From NCBI GenBank assembly GCA_023379345.1, contig JAMCUV010000070.1:1-29193 (forward strand): a stretch of DNA of 29,193 nucleotides. Reading direction: 5' to 3'. Shown here piece after piece: positions 1-9,052 of this stretch (within the stretch, counting starts at the first letter, position 1; every line of letters begins with the position of its first letter). Both the position numbers and the translations under genes were made by a program. The notes under the pieces were generated by a model that was given only the letters and a program-made list of their open reading frames with translations, made no database searches and was not told the DNA's origin. The stretch comes from Thermoplasmatota archaeon (GTDB lineage Archaea > Thermoplasmatota > Thermoplasmata > Thermoplasmatales > Thermoplasmataceae).

Positions 1-1494
1 CTGGCTGCATCATTTGAAGCGAAGTATACGGGTGACATTGCAGTATGCATGGGCACTTCCGGACCCGGCTCAATACATCTTCTCAACGGACTTTATGATG
101 CAAAGATGGAGGCCTCTCCGGTTCTGGCACTGACTGGCCAGATAGAGACTGACCTCATTGGGACAGATTATTTCCAGGAGGTTGACATGATGCATCTGTA
201 CAGCGATGTTTCTGTATTCCAGGCAAGAATAATAAATCCCGATTCCGCGGGACGTCTGGTGAAAAGAGCCATATTCGAGGCACGCGCACATCCAGGCGTG
301 GCTCACCTTGATCTTCCCGTGGATATACTGAGATCCCAGGCAAAACTGCACGATGACTATGGCATGACAGAGAGGCCCGCAGTCACCATGGAACCTGATC
401 TGGCGGACATAGGGAAAGCAATCGACCAGAGCCAGCGTCCTGTAATAATGTACGGCCGTGGAGCAGCTGGATGTGCGGATGGCCTCAAGGATCTATCAAC
501 AAGGATCGGGGCACCTCTCATATACGCGCTGAATGGCAAGGGGATACTTTCTGACATGGACCCACGTGTTATGGGGGGACTGGGGCTTCTGGGGACCAAA
601 CCTTCAGTTGCTGCCATGAAGAAGGCCGACCTGGTTATACTCATAGGCACATCCTTCCCCTATGTGCAGTTCCTTCCGGATGGCGTTAAGTTCATACAGG
701 TGGATTCAAACCCTCTTAAGATTGGCAAGAGGGTCAAGCCGGATCTTTACTCTGTATGCCATGCCGATGTATTCCTGAAAAAATTGAAGGTTCAGGACAA
801 GCAGAAGAAATACTACGATGATCTGTCCCAGGAGAAGGAGAAATGGCTGGAAAGCCTGAAGGCCATCGAGGACGGCGCGACAGATCCCATAAAGCCTGAG
901 GCCGTTGTTTCTGCGGTTTCCAGCAAGCTTGAGGACAATGCAGTCATTGTTGCAGACACAGGCAATGTAACTGTCTGGGCAGCACGTAATCTCAGGCTTA
1001 AGGAGGGACACAGGTTCCTGTTCTCATCGTGGCTGGGAACAATGGGGGCAGGGGTTCCAGGCGCAATAGGCGCATCATTTGCCTCTGGAAGACCCGTGCT
1101 GGCCATAGTGGGAGACGGTAGTTTCGCCATGACCATGATGGAACTCATAACCGCAAGGAAGTATTCAAGGCCTGTGAAATACATAGTTTTCAACAACTCA
1201 AAGCTTGGCATGATCAAGTTTGAGGAAGAGGTCATGGGTTACCCGGAATTCGGGGTGGATCTCTACAACCCTGATTTCGAGGCCCTTGCGAAGAGCATTG
1301 AAATCGAGGCCTTCACTGCCAGGAAAGCTTCCGACCTTGACGGTGCCCTGACAGAACTCATGGCAGCAAAGGGTCCTGCAGTGCTGAATGTTTTCGTGGA
1401 TTCCGACGAGAGGCCCATGCCGCCAAAAATAAACCTGGAGCAGGCAAAGGGATACGTGACTTCAATACTCAGGGAGAAATTCAGCGGAATCTGA
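1..1494 (+). CDS. Pyruvate oxidase-like TPP-dependent enzyme (5' end outside window)
   Basis: The frame is open from the first base, so the gene starts upstream; about 497 codons are present. The visible part begins inside the N-terminal PYR domain (GPGSIHLLNGLYDAK, then ALTGQ and a YFQE segment). It continues through the central Rossmann-like domain (FIQVDSNPLKIGKR) into the C-terminal PP domain. There the TPP/Mg motif GDG (codons 371-373) is followed about 25 residues later by NN. The FQE segment and the NNSKLGMIKFEEE region resemble SpxB/PoxB pyruvate oxidases more than acetolactate synthases. Known family chemistry is oxidative decarboxylation of pyruvate to acetate or acetyl phosphate with FAD and TPP. 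The protein ends at YVTSILREKFSGI without the long amphipathic tail that anchors E. coli PoxB to membranes, so a soluble enzyme is inferred. Acetolactate synthase or another TPP decarboxylase cannot be excluded. A short T run follows the stop. Confidence 0.8.
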   Translation: MAASFEAKYTGDIAVCMGTSGPGSIHLLNGLYDAKMEASPVLALTGQIETDLIGTDYFQEVDMMHLYSDVSVFQARIINPDSAGRLVKRAIFEARAHPGVAHLDLPVDILRSQAKLHDDYGMTERPAVTMEPDLADIGKAIDQSQRPVIMYGRGAAGCADGLKDLSTRIGAPLIYALNGKGILSDMDPRVMGGLGLLGTKPSVAAMKKADLVILIGTSFPYVQFLPDGVKFIQVDSNPLKIGKRVKPDLYSVCHADVFLKKLKVQDKQKKYYDDLSQEKEKWLESLKAIEDGATDPIKPEAVVSAVSSKLEDNAVIVADTGNVTVWAARNLRLKEGHRFLFSSWLGTMGAGVPGAIGASFASGRPVLAIVGDGSFAMTMMELITARKYSRPVKYIVFNNSKLGMIKFEEEVMGYPEFGVDLYNPDFEALAKSIEIEAFTARKASDLDGALTELMAAKGPAVLNVFVDSDERPMPPKINLEQAKGYVTSILREKFSGI

Positions 1495-1520
1495 TTTTTA
1501 TGGACTGAACCTCCCGAATC

Positions 1521-1531
1521 ATTTATTAATT
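1521..1531 (+). promoter_or_regulatory. TATA box for the first M1 aminopeptidase
   Basis: The AT-rich box ATTTATTAATT is centred about 27 nt before the ATG at 1554. This spacing predicts transcription starting at or next to the start codon, i.e. a leaderless mRNA. It argues against the TTG at 1542 as the start. Confidence 0.55.
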
Positions 1532-1553
1532 CAAAGATACTTTGCAGAATTGC

Positions 1554-3938
1554 ATGAAAATAGAAAAATACGACATCGAACTCAACATAGACTTCAGAAA
1601 ACTTGAATATACCGGGGTGGAGAAGATCACCCTGGCAGGAGAGGGCGACACGTTTTTCCTCAATTCCGTGGGAATTGACATACATGAGATGTCTTCCGGC
1701 GGAAAACCCATCAAATTCACAATCAACAGCAAGGATGAAACGGTGAATACCGATCATAAACTGGGCCGGACTGAAACCATTGAGGTGAAATTCTCAGCCA
1801 AAGTCGGTGAGACCCTCATGGGCCTGTATGTGGCCAAATACGGAAATGACCACATGATCACCACACAGTTTGAATCCACAGGCGCCAGGCAGGCATTTCC
1901 CTGTGTTGACCATCCAGATTACAAAGCCGTATTTTCCTTGAAACTTGTCATTGACAACGATCTGGAGGCCATATCAAACATGCCGGTGGCTTCCACTGAG
2001 AAGGTGGGAGGCAGGAAAAAAGTTACGTTCAGCGACACCCCAAGAATGTCCACGTACCTGCTGTACATAGGCGTTGGGAAATTTGACAGCATTCACAGGA
2101 AGATGGGGCATATTGACGGATATCTCACGGCGCCCAAGGGAAGGCTCCTGAGCAATGATTTTCCCCTTGTGGAGGCAGAGCATGTCATTGCCAAGTACGA
2201 GGATTACTTCGGGATCAAGTATGCACTTCCAAAGCTCCACCTGATTTCAGTGCCGGAGTTCGGAGCAGGCGCAATGGAGAACTGGGGGGCCATCACTTTC
2301 AGGGAGCTGGTCATACTGGTGAACGAGAAAACAAGTGCCTCGGTGAGGCACCGCGTGTCAGAGGTTGTTGCCCACGAGCTGGCGCACCAGTGGTTCGGGG
2401 ATCTTGTAACCATGGAGTGGTGGAACGATCTCTGGCTCAACGAGAGCTTTGCCACCTTCATGTCATTCAAGATGGTGGACGAACTCCACAAGGACTGGTA
2501 CATGTGGGGAGACTTCTTCATGACGGAAACGGCGGGTGCACTCAATGGCGATTCCCTCCAGAACTCACACCCCATAGAGGCTGAGGTGAAGACCCCCGAC
2601 GACATAGCCCAGATATTCGACGAGATAAGCTACGGCAAGGGCGCAAGCATACTCAGGATGATAGAGGGGTATGCCGGCACTGACAACTTCAGGAACGGCA
2701 TAAGGAAATACCTCAAGGATCATGAATACGGCAATGCCAGGGGATCAGATCTCTGGGGATCAATAGAGAAGGCATCAGGCATGCCTGTGTCAAGGATAAT
2801 GGAGGCATGGATAAAGCGCATGGGCTATCCAGTGGTACGGGTCACAAGGAATGGCGGCAAAATCAGGCTGGAACAGAAGAGGTTCCTCATGCTTGGAAAA
2901 GCCGGGACAGAGAAATGGCCGGTGCCGCTCACTGTGGTGAGAGATTCAGGAGTGGAATCATTGCTCATGGAATCCCAGTCAATGGATATTGATGCCACAG
3001 GGTTCATCAAGCTCAATTCAAGGAACACCGGCTTTTACCGTGTAATCTACGATGAGGTCTCAATGGAATCCCTCCGGCGCAACTTCAGCAAGCTTGACTA
3101 CATGGACGTGCTGGGGCTGCTGACTGACAGCTACGCATTCCTCAAGGCTGGGGAGATAAATCTTGACCGCTACCTGTCAGATCTGGCAATTTTCATGGGA
3201 AACACGCATCCCACCGTGGCCCACGAGATAAGCGGCGAACTCATGACACTGCACCTTGTTATGCCGCAGGAGGAAAAGATCACAAAGATTGCCAGGGATT
3301 ACCTCCGCAGGCAGGCAGATTCAATTGGAAAGTACAGGAAGGGTGAGCCGGATTCCACTTCTGTCCTGAGAGAATCGGTCACAATGGCACTTGCCCTTGT
3401 GGATAACGGTTATGCGTCTGAAATGTCCGCTCTCTTCAGCAAATTCCCCGATGTTGATTCAGACCTGAAATCTGCAGTGGCCATTTCATACGCCATTGTG
3501 TCCAACGACTTCCAGGGACTGCTTTCTACCCTCAAATCATCAGATTCAGACGAGGACCGCCTGAAAATCCTCATGGGTCTGGCTTTCCTCAAGGGTAATG
3601 AGAACCTTGGGAAGTATCTTGAACTCGTGAAGAGCGGCCAGGTGAAGAAGCAGGATGTCATGAGGGTGTACATCTACATGGCAATGAACCCGGAAGCAAG
3701 GGAAGCCGTGTTCCAGAACCTCGAAGATGCCGTGGCCATTGTGGAGAAATATTTCGAGGGCACAGGTTACACGGGCTCCATGCTTGAAAGCGTTGTGCCA
3801 TTCGTGGGCCTGGGCCGTGAGGAACAGATAAAGAGGAAGCTGGAATCACTGGAGAAGCCCTCATTTGCCAAGGGCGTGAAGAAGAGCCTGGAATCCCTTG
3901 AGATATATTCACGCCTTGTGAAGGGAAAGGGGCAGTGA
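1554..3938 (+). CDS. Tricorn-interacting-factor-type M1 aminopeptidase (copy A)
   Basis: A 794-aa zinc aminopeptidase of family M1, matching the F2/F3 tricorn interacting factors of Thermoplasma in sequence and length. These trim the short peptides released by proteasome and tricorn protease to free amino acids in the cytoplasm. The exopeptidase motif GAMEN is at residues 239-243. The zinc site HELAH is at 274-278, with the third zinc ligand Glu 297 in the WLNESF motif. The N-terminal beta domain carries the TQFES and FPCVDHP segments and is followed by the catalytic domain and a long helical C-terminal domain. The start at ATG 1554 is chosen from TATA spacing; the frame also contains a TTG 12 nt earlier. 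The stop abuts the start of the paralogue downstream (TGA then ATG), so the two are co-transcribed. Residues around 352-420 are identical at the DNA level to the neighbour, indicating gene conversion. Confidence 0.93.
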   Translation: MKIEKYDIELNIDFRKLEYTGVEKITLAGEGDTFFLNSVGIDIHEMSSGGKPIKFTINSKDETVNTDHKLGRTETIEVKFSAKVGETLMGLYVAKYGNDHMITTQFESTGARQAFPCVDHPDYKAVFSLKLVIDNDLEAISNMPVASTEKVGGRKKVTFSDTPRMSTYLLYIGVGKFDSIHRKMGHIDGYLTAPKGRLLSNDFPLVEAEHVIAKYEDYFGIKYALPKLHLISVPEFGAGAMENWGAITFRELVILVNEKTSASVRHRVSEVVAHELAHQWFGDLVTMEWWNDLWLNESFATFMSFKMVDELHKDWYMWGDFFMTETAGALNGDSLQNSHPIEAEVKTPDDIAQIFDEISYGKGASILRMIEGYAGTDNFRNGIRKYLKDHEYGNARGSDLWGSIEKASGMPVSRIMEAWIKRMGYPVVRVTRNGGKIRLEQKRFLMLGKAGTEKWPVPLTVVRDSGVESLLMESQSMDIDATGFIKLNSRNTGFYRVIYDEVSMESLRRNFSKLDYMDVLGLLTDSYAFLKAGEINLDRYLSDLAIFMGNTHPTVAHEISGELMTLHLVMPQEEKITKIARDYLRRQADSIGKYRKGEPDSTSVLRESVTMALALVDNGYASEMSALFSKFPDVDSDLKSAVAISYAIVSNDFQGLLSTLKSSDSDEDRLKILMGLAFLKGNENLGKYLELVKSGQVKKQDVMRVYIYMAMNPEAREAVFQNLEDAVAIVEKYFEGTGYTGSMLESVVPFVGLGREEQIKRKLESLEKPSFAKGVKKSLESLEIYSRLVKGKGQ
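2607..2812 (+). repeat. 206-bp perfect direct repeat, copy 1 (inside aminopeptidase A)
   Basis: This tract is identical base for base to 5028-5233 in the downstream paralogue, in the same codon register (offset 2421 bp). Shorter identical tracts at the same offset lie at 2229-2287 (59 bp) and 2370-2455 (85 of 86 bp). Flanking coding sequence is clearly diverged, so the identity points to recent gene conversion rather than a recent whole-gene duplication. Confidence 0.95.
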
Positions 3939-6356
3939 ATGAACCGCCCCGAGAAAGCGGATCCAAACACCGGCCTCATGATTGAGAACTATTCAATCAG
4001 CCTGTCCATAGACAGTGGCAGGCACACATACCGGGGAACTGAGGAAATACGCTTCAGGTCGTCCAGTGAAAGGCTGGTACTGGACAGCGTGGACCTCTCC
4101 ATAACAGATGCGGATCTTGACGGCAGGGCGGTGAAGCCCATAGATGCAAGGGAAAGCCAGACGGTCGTGTTCAACTGCACACCAGGCAAGGACTCAGTGC
4201 TGAAGATAAACTTCAACGGCGCCATCCCCCGGCTCCTGACAGGCTTCTACCTGGCAAAATACGGAAACGCCGATGTCTTCACCACGCAGTTTGAATCCAA
4301 TGGCGCAAGACGGGCATTCCCATGCGTCGACCATCCCTTCTACAAGGCAACCTTTGATCTTTCACTGGATATTGATAAGGATCTTGATGCCATATCCAAC
4401 ATGCCCGCCAAGTCCGTGACCGAGAGCGGAGGAAGGAAGGTTGTTGTTTTCCATAGAACACCCAGGATGTCCACTTACCTGCTGTACATGGGTGTGGGGA
4501 AGTTTGATTCCAGATCGGTCAGGCATGGCAGTACCGAGATTATCCTGGCAGCACCGCATGGAGGGCTCACCTCATCAGACTTTCCGGTTGAAATCGCAGG
4601 GAAGGTGCTGGATCTCTATGGCGAGTACTTCGGGATACCCTACATGCTGCCAAAGCTCCACCTGATTTCAGTGCCGGAGTTCGGAGCAGGCGCAATGGAG
4701 AACTGGGGCGCAATAACATTCAGGGAGATATATCTGTCCATAGATGATTCAACAGGATCATCCAACTACAAGAGCATCGCAGAAGTCATAGCCCACGAGC
4801 TGGCGCACCAGTGGTTCGGGGATCTTGTAACCATGGAGTGGTGGAATGATCTCTGGCTCAACGAGAGCTTTGCCACATTCATGTCATACAAGATCATAGA
4901 CGTCATAAAGCCTGAATGGGATGCCACCGGGGACCTCATAAACTTGAGGACGGAGGGCGCCCTGAAGAACGACGCACTGAAGAATTCGCACCCCATTGAT
5001 GCCACCGTAAGGGACCCTGAGGAGATCGCCCAGATATTCGACGAGATAAGCTACGGCAAGGGCGCAAGCATACTCAGGATGATAGAGGGGTATGCCGGCA
5101 CTGACAACTTCAGGAACGGCATAAGGAAATACCTCAAGGATCATGAATACGGCAATGCCAGGGGATCAGATCTCTGGGGATCAATAGAGAAGGCATCAGG
5201 CATGCCTGTGTCAAGGATAATGGAGGCATGGATCAGGAGAAAGGGCTATCCTGTCATTCTGGCCACCCGTGACGGTAATTCGGTGAAACTGAGGCAGGAA
5301 CAGTTCCTCCTTGATGGAAGCAGCACAAACGAGACCTGGCCAATACCTCTCACAATAGTGAGGGAGAGCGGAACGGAATCCGTACTCATGGAAGATCGTG
5401 AAATGACCATTCCGTCAGCGGGATTCATAAAGTTGAACAGCGACTTTTCAGGGTTCTACAGGACCATATATGACAGCGGCTTGCTGGCATCCATTTCTGC
5501 AAGCAGGAACCGCCTGTCCGGCCATGATCTCTGGGGACTTGCTAACGATCTGTACGCAGCGCTGCAGTCCGGCAGGATTCCCTATGATGATTATATGAAA
5601 GGCATCATGTCAATCTGGGACACCGCTGATCCACTGGTGCTGCAGGAGATCAACAGCCAGATGAACTCCATATTCCTGTTGAAGCCTCATAGCAAGTCCG
5701 TCAGGGAAGCTGCTCTGAAGTTTGCCTCCATGCACCTGGAAAGGCTTGGCGAAAAACGCCCCGGTGAGGAGATCAACATTTCCATAGCAAGGGCTGCACT
5801 CTCAATGACCATGTCGCTTGTGGACGACAGGTTTGCGGCAGGCATGGCAGAAAAATTCAGCAGGTACTTCAGCATTGATCCAGACATCAGGCAGGTTGTG
5901 GCCATAAGCCATGCAAGAACCACAGGTGATTTCGAATCCCTGAAGGAAACACTGGCTAAGTGCGTAACAGACGAGGATCGGACAAAGATAATTGGTGCCA
6001 TGGGCTGGCTGGGCAGGCCCGAGGCCCTGGGAAAGGCACTTGATCTCATCAGGAACGGCCAGGTGAAAAAACAGGACACGGGGAGATTCTACATTTCGGC
6101 AGCCAGCTGTCCGGATTCCAGGGACTTCCTCCTGACCAACTTTGATTTCATGGTCCGCCAGCTCAAGGAGGTTTTCGTGGGATCAAGGGTTCCGTCAAGG
6201 ACCATAGAGGCAACAGTGCCGCTCATAGGAATCGGCAGGGAGGCAGAGATGAGGCGCCTGCTTCAGGGCTACACATCGCCGGATCTCCAGACTGGAGTAA
6301 AAAAATCGCTTGAGGGCCTTTCTGTAAATATAAGGATGGCAAAAGCCATCTCCTAG
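3939..6356 (+). CDS. Tricorn-interacting-factor-type M1 aminopeptidase (copy B)
   Basis: An 805-aa paralogue of the gene immediately upstream, with the same domain order. GAMEN is at residues 251-255, HELAH at 286-290 and the third zinc ligand Glu at 309. The family role is the final trimming of oligopeptides downstream of tricorn and proteasome. In Thermoplasma F2 and F3 differ in side-chain preference, so the two copies here probably divide substrates as well; which is F2 and which F3 cannot be told by eye. The ATG at 3939 directly follows the TGA of copy A and is preceded by the purine-rich AAGGGGCAG, suggesting translational coupling. A later ATG at 3978 (MIENYSISL) aligns better with the N-terminus of copy A and is a possible alternative start. 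The gene ends 3 bp before the convergent tldE. Confidence 0.93.
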   Translation: MNRPEKADPNTGLMIENYSISLSIDSGRHTYRGTEEIRFRSSSERLVLDSVDLSITDADLDGRAVKPIDARESQTVVFNCTPGKDSVLKINFNGAIPRLLTGFYLAKYGNADVFTTQFESNGARRAFPCVDHPFYKATFDLSLDIDKDLDAISNMPAKSVTESGGRKVVVFHRTPRMSTYLLYMGVGKFDSRSVRHGSTEIILAAPHGGLTSSDFPVEIAGKVLDLYGEYFGIPYMLPKLHLISVPEFGAGAMENWGAITFREIYLSIDDSTGSSNYKSIAEVIAHELAHQWFGDLVTMEWWNDLWLNESFATFMSYKIIDVIKPEWDATGDLINLRTEGALKNDALKNSHPIDATVRDPEEIAQIFDEISYGKGASILRMIEGYAGTDNFRNGIRKYLKDHEYGNARGSDLWGSIEKASGMPVSRIMEAWIRRKGYPVILATRDGNSVKLRQEQFLLDGSSTNETWPIPLTIVRESGTESVLMEDREMTIPSAGFIKLNSDFSGFYRTIYDSGLLASISASRNRLSGHDLWGLANDLYAALQSGRIPYDDYMKGIMSIWDTADPLVLQEINSQMNSIFLLKPHSKSVREAALKFASMHLERLGEKRPGEEINISIARAALSMTMSLVDDRFAAGMAEKFSRYFSIDPDIRQVVAISHARTTGDFESLKETLAKCVTDEDRTKIIGAMGWLGRPEALGKALDLIRNGQVKKQDTGRFYISAASCPDSRDFLLTNFDFMVRQLKEVFVGSRVPSRTIEATVPLIGIGREAEMRRLLQGYTSPDLQTGVKKSLEGLSVNIRMAKAIS
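5028..5233 (+). repeat. 206-bp perfect direct repeat, copy 2 (inside aminopeptidase B)
   Basis: Identical to 2607-2812 without a single substitution. It covers the segment from FDEISYGKGASI to the MEAW motif, just after the active-site region. The edges are sharp: one mismatch at each boundary is followed by ordinary divergence. Confidence 0.95.
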
Positions 6357-6359
6357 GGA

Positions 6360-7670
6360 TCAGAAGGCCTTGCTTATGTTTATTCCGTCAACCATGACAT
6401 AGGGCATGGTTGAGGCGGATATCTCCTCCCACCATTTCACTCTCTTTCTTTCCAGGGATATCGCAGTCACGTTGTGCAGTATATCCGTCACAGAATCGCT
6501 GATTCTTATGCCGGAGAGAGCACCCTGTATCTCGCCGTCCCTGATGAGGAAAACCCCATCCCTGGGAACAGTGGAGAATACGCCGTTCCTGTAATCCTGG
6601 AACCTGGTGTACCATGCATTGTTTATGAGCAGTCCGTTCTCCAGGCCTTCCAGCATGTTTTCAAAGCTGGTTTTTCCTGCTTCAAGGCTCAGTTGCCATG
6701 CCCTGGGTGATATTATTCCTGCGTTTCCGGTGGTCCTGGTTCCTGCCCGTGATGCGGTGGAGGTGGAGTGGAGAAAGCTCTGAAGTTTCCCGTGGCCGAT
6801 GATCTCAAGCCTTGATGTGGGAGTGCCCTCATCGTCGCACACACGTGATCCCACGCCACTGTAGTCTGTGGGATCATCGTAGAGGCTGAACTCGCCTGAG
6901 GAAACTTCCTTTCCCATCATGTCTGCAAAGCAGCTCAGTCCGGTTTCCACAGCATAATAGGAAAGAAATCCTGAGCTGTATGAGAGTATGTTCCCAATGA
7001 CGTATGGTGAAAGTATGGCCCTGAATTTTCCCGGTTCGATCTGGGATATCTGGCTGGTGGCAGAGGCTGTGGCGGCAGCATTCGATCCCATCTCCTGGAA
7101 GGTCTTCCCGGTTGGGGATGTGCTGAATCCGAAATGCTGGGCTTCCTGTCCTGTGAAGGATCCCCTGAAAGCCCTGATGACACCTTCAAGTCCGCCAGTG
7201 CTGAACTGGCATTCATTGTAGCTGGTCTTCACTGTTATCTCAGAATTCCTGTTGTAAATGAGGCCCGCAGCACGTTCTGCCCCGGCAGAAAGCGATCCGT
7301 TGATCATTGCGTCCTGAAGATCCTGGAGGTCAACAGACTGGAAATGTGAGATCATTCCCTTCCCGTATGTCTGGTGATCCCTGTTGATGGAGACAAATGA
7401 GGGATTTTCAGGGGTTCTTGAAGCAACATCCTTCAGCCTCATGATGGCCTGATCCACGGAAGCGGGATCCTTTATGACTGTGGAAACAGTCCTACCGTTC
7501 TTTGAGGCAAAGACCGAGAGGTTCTCCTCATCCCAGTAATTGTGCAGGTCTGTGGAGCTTGCGGAGAACCTGACCTGCTCCACATTCTCCCTTGCAAATT
7601 CCAGAGCAATCTCCTGGAATCCTTCCTGCTGGAGCCTCCTGAAAACGTCATCAATAAGTTCGGATGTCAC
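6360..7670 (-). CDS. tldE: TldE/PmbA-family subunit of the TldD/TldE protease
   Basis: A 436-aa protein of the PmbA/TldD family that lacks the HExxxH zinc motif seen in its upstream neighbour, so it is the non-catalytic TldE subunit. In characterised systems TldD and TldE form a heterodimeric metalloprotease that degrades unfolded peptides, and in E. coli it matures microcin B17 and cleaves CcdA. The C-terminal region contains the family-typical ALSGIRISDSVTDILHN stretch. The start is a GTG at 7670 that overlaps the tldD stop (GTGA). A strong SD-like GGGAGGTG at 7679-7686 lies 8 nt upstream. It is the last gene of the glyA-CBS-tldD-tldE operon and ends 3 bp from the convergent aminopeptidase B. 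Confidence 0.88.
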   Translation of the reverse strand: MTSELIDDVFRRLQQEGFQEIALEFARENVEQVRFSASSTDLHNYWDEENLSVFASKNGRTVSTVIKDPASVDQAIMRLKDVASRTPENPSFVSINRDHQTYGKGMISHFQSVDLQDLQDAMINGSLSAGAERAAGLIYNRNSEITVKTSYNECQFSTGGLEGVIRAFRGSFTGQEAQHFGFSTSPTGKTFQEMGSNAAATASATSQISQIEPGKFRAILSPYVIGNILSYSSGFLSYYAVETGLSCFADMMGKEVSSGEFSLYDDPTDYSGVGSRVCDDEGTPTSRLEIIGHGKLQSFLHSTSTASRAGTRTTGNAGIISPRAWQLSLEAGKTSFENMLEGLENGLLINNAWYTRFQDYRNGVFSTVPRDGVFLIRDGEIQGALSGIRISDSVTDILHNVTAISLERKRVKWWEEISASTMPYVMVDGINISKAF

Positions 7671-9052
7671 TGTATGTACACCTCCCTGAGCCTCATATGG
7701 GGTCCTCCCATCCAGACATCAACTCCCTGTTCAGGATCGCCCTTTCCGCATATTCCGGCACTGAATTCCAGATCTCTGCCCACGGCATCCACGGCACTGT
7801 AGAAGTTGATTGTGGTTGTTTCTATGACCGGTCTGCGCACCCTTCCTGACAGATCACCGTTCGTGATGAGGTACGCCTCCTTTCCCACATACTTCTCATT
7901 GAACCTTATATCGTCAATGTTCCATTCCGTGAATGATTTAATGTAGATGCCCTTCCTGACGCCTTCGAAGAGCTCCTCGAACCTGTAATCCCCAGGTTCA
8001 ATGTAGGTGGTGCTCATTCTGGCAAGCGGCTCCATGTCCCATGATGATGACCGTCCCCCGGCATTGGAATCCTTGCCAATCATGGAAGCGCTCTCCCTGT
8101 TCAGGAGGAATTCGTCCGTGTAGCCTTTCCTGTAGAGGTACCGCTTCCTGGATGGGACGCCCTCATCATCATACCTGTAGTATCCGAAGCTTCCCTGTAT
8201 GGTGGGATCATCGATGACACTGACGCTTCCAGAACCTATCCTGAATGGGAACTTCTTGCCTGTGAGGAAGGATTCTCCTGCAAGCGCTCCTTCCCTGCCA
8301 ACGATCCGGTCGTACTCCGTTGGATGTCCACATGATTCATGGGCAACTATGCCTGATATTTCCGGACCCACTATGACGTCAAACTTCCCGGGTGAAGGTC
8401 TCGGTGCGGATGCGCTTTCATGGAGGTCCCGGACATCACTGGTGATCCTTTCCTCCAGGTTCAGGGAATCCAGGTATTCATATCCTGAGGATGATCCATA
8501 TTCCTTGGTTGACTGCTCAAATTCTCCGTTCTCAATGACACCCACCATGTAGAAGTAGTACAGCCTGGCCACATCACCCCTGATGTCGCTTCCCACTGAA
8601 TTCACGTAATGCTGCTTCATGCGCTTGTCATGAATGACATTCATCCTGACATCGGCACCTGCAGCCTTCATCATTGAATCGTAATCCCTGGCAAGTGTTA
8701 CCCTGTCCTCCACGGACATATCCTCAATGGGCTTTCTCTGGTTCACCTTCCAGCTGTCCTTTATGCTCTTTCCCTCCCAGATGGAAGACTTACCGGGCTT
8801 CATGGAAATCTTCACCGCATGGTCAATGGCTTCCTTCAGGCGCCCCCAGTCCTCCCTGTCGCTGTATGCCATGGCAATGCTGTTGTTCACAACTCTTACA
8901 GCATACCCGCTTTCCCTTCCGAAGTCCATACCTTCGAATTCAGAGTTCCTGTAGGAAAGATCATTGGTGAGTATCTCCATGTACCTGGCCTCGGAATACC
9001 TGGAGTTTCTGGACGCATATTCCAGCGCCCGGTCTATGAGTTCCCCTCCCAT
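7667..9052 (-). CDS. tldD: TldD zinc metalloprotease subunit
   Basis: A 461-aa TldD-family protein. The zinc-binding and catalytic motif HESCGH (HExxxH) is at about residues 238-243, within the stretch GIVAHESCGHPTEYDR. The glycine-rich C-terminal half is typical of the family. It is expected to act in the cytoplasm with TldE as a narrow-channel peptidase for flexible peptides. The start is taken as the ATG whose A is the last base of the CBS-gene TGA (TGATG); a GTG one codon earlier is possible. The 4-nt overlap with tldE implies translational coupling and a fixed subunit ratio. Its placement next to two M1 aminopeptidases suggests a peptide-turnover neighbourhood, which is inference from context. 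Confidence 0.92.
   Translation of the reverse strand: MGGELIDRALEYASRNSRYSEARYMEILTNDLSYRNSEFEGMDFGRESGYAVRVVNNSIAMAYSDREDWGRLKEAIDHAVKISMKPGKSSIWEGKSIKDSWKVNQRKPIEDMSVEDRVTLARDYDSMMKAAGADVRMNVIHDKRMKQHYVNSVGSDIRGDVARLYYFYMVGVIENGEFEQSTKEYGSSSGYEYLDSLNLEERITSDVRDLHESASAPRPSPGKFDVIVGPEISGIVAHESCGHPTEYDRIVGREGALAGESFLTGKKFPFRIGSGSVSVIDDPTIQGSFGYYRYDDEGVPSRKRYLYRKGYTDEFLLNRESASMIGKDSNAGGRSSSWDMEPLARMSTTYIEPGDYRFEELFEGVRKGIYIKSFTEWNIDDIRFNEKYVGKEAYLITNGDLSGRVRRPVIETTTINFYSAVDAVGRDLEFSAGICGKGDPEQGVDVWMGGPHMRLREVYIQ

Noticed and set aside
4650..4708. Possible mobile element or inserted copy behind the aminopeptidase repeats
   Set aside because: The repeats are in the same codon register inside homologous genes, with no terminal inverted repeats or target duplications; gene conversion explains them.
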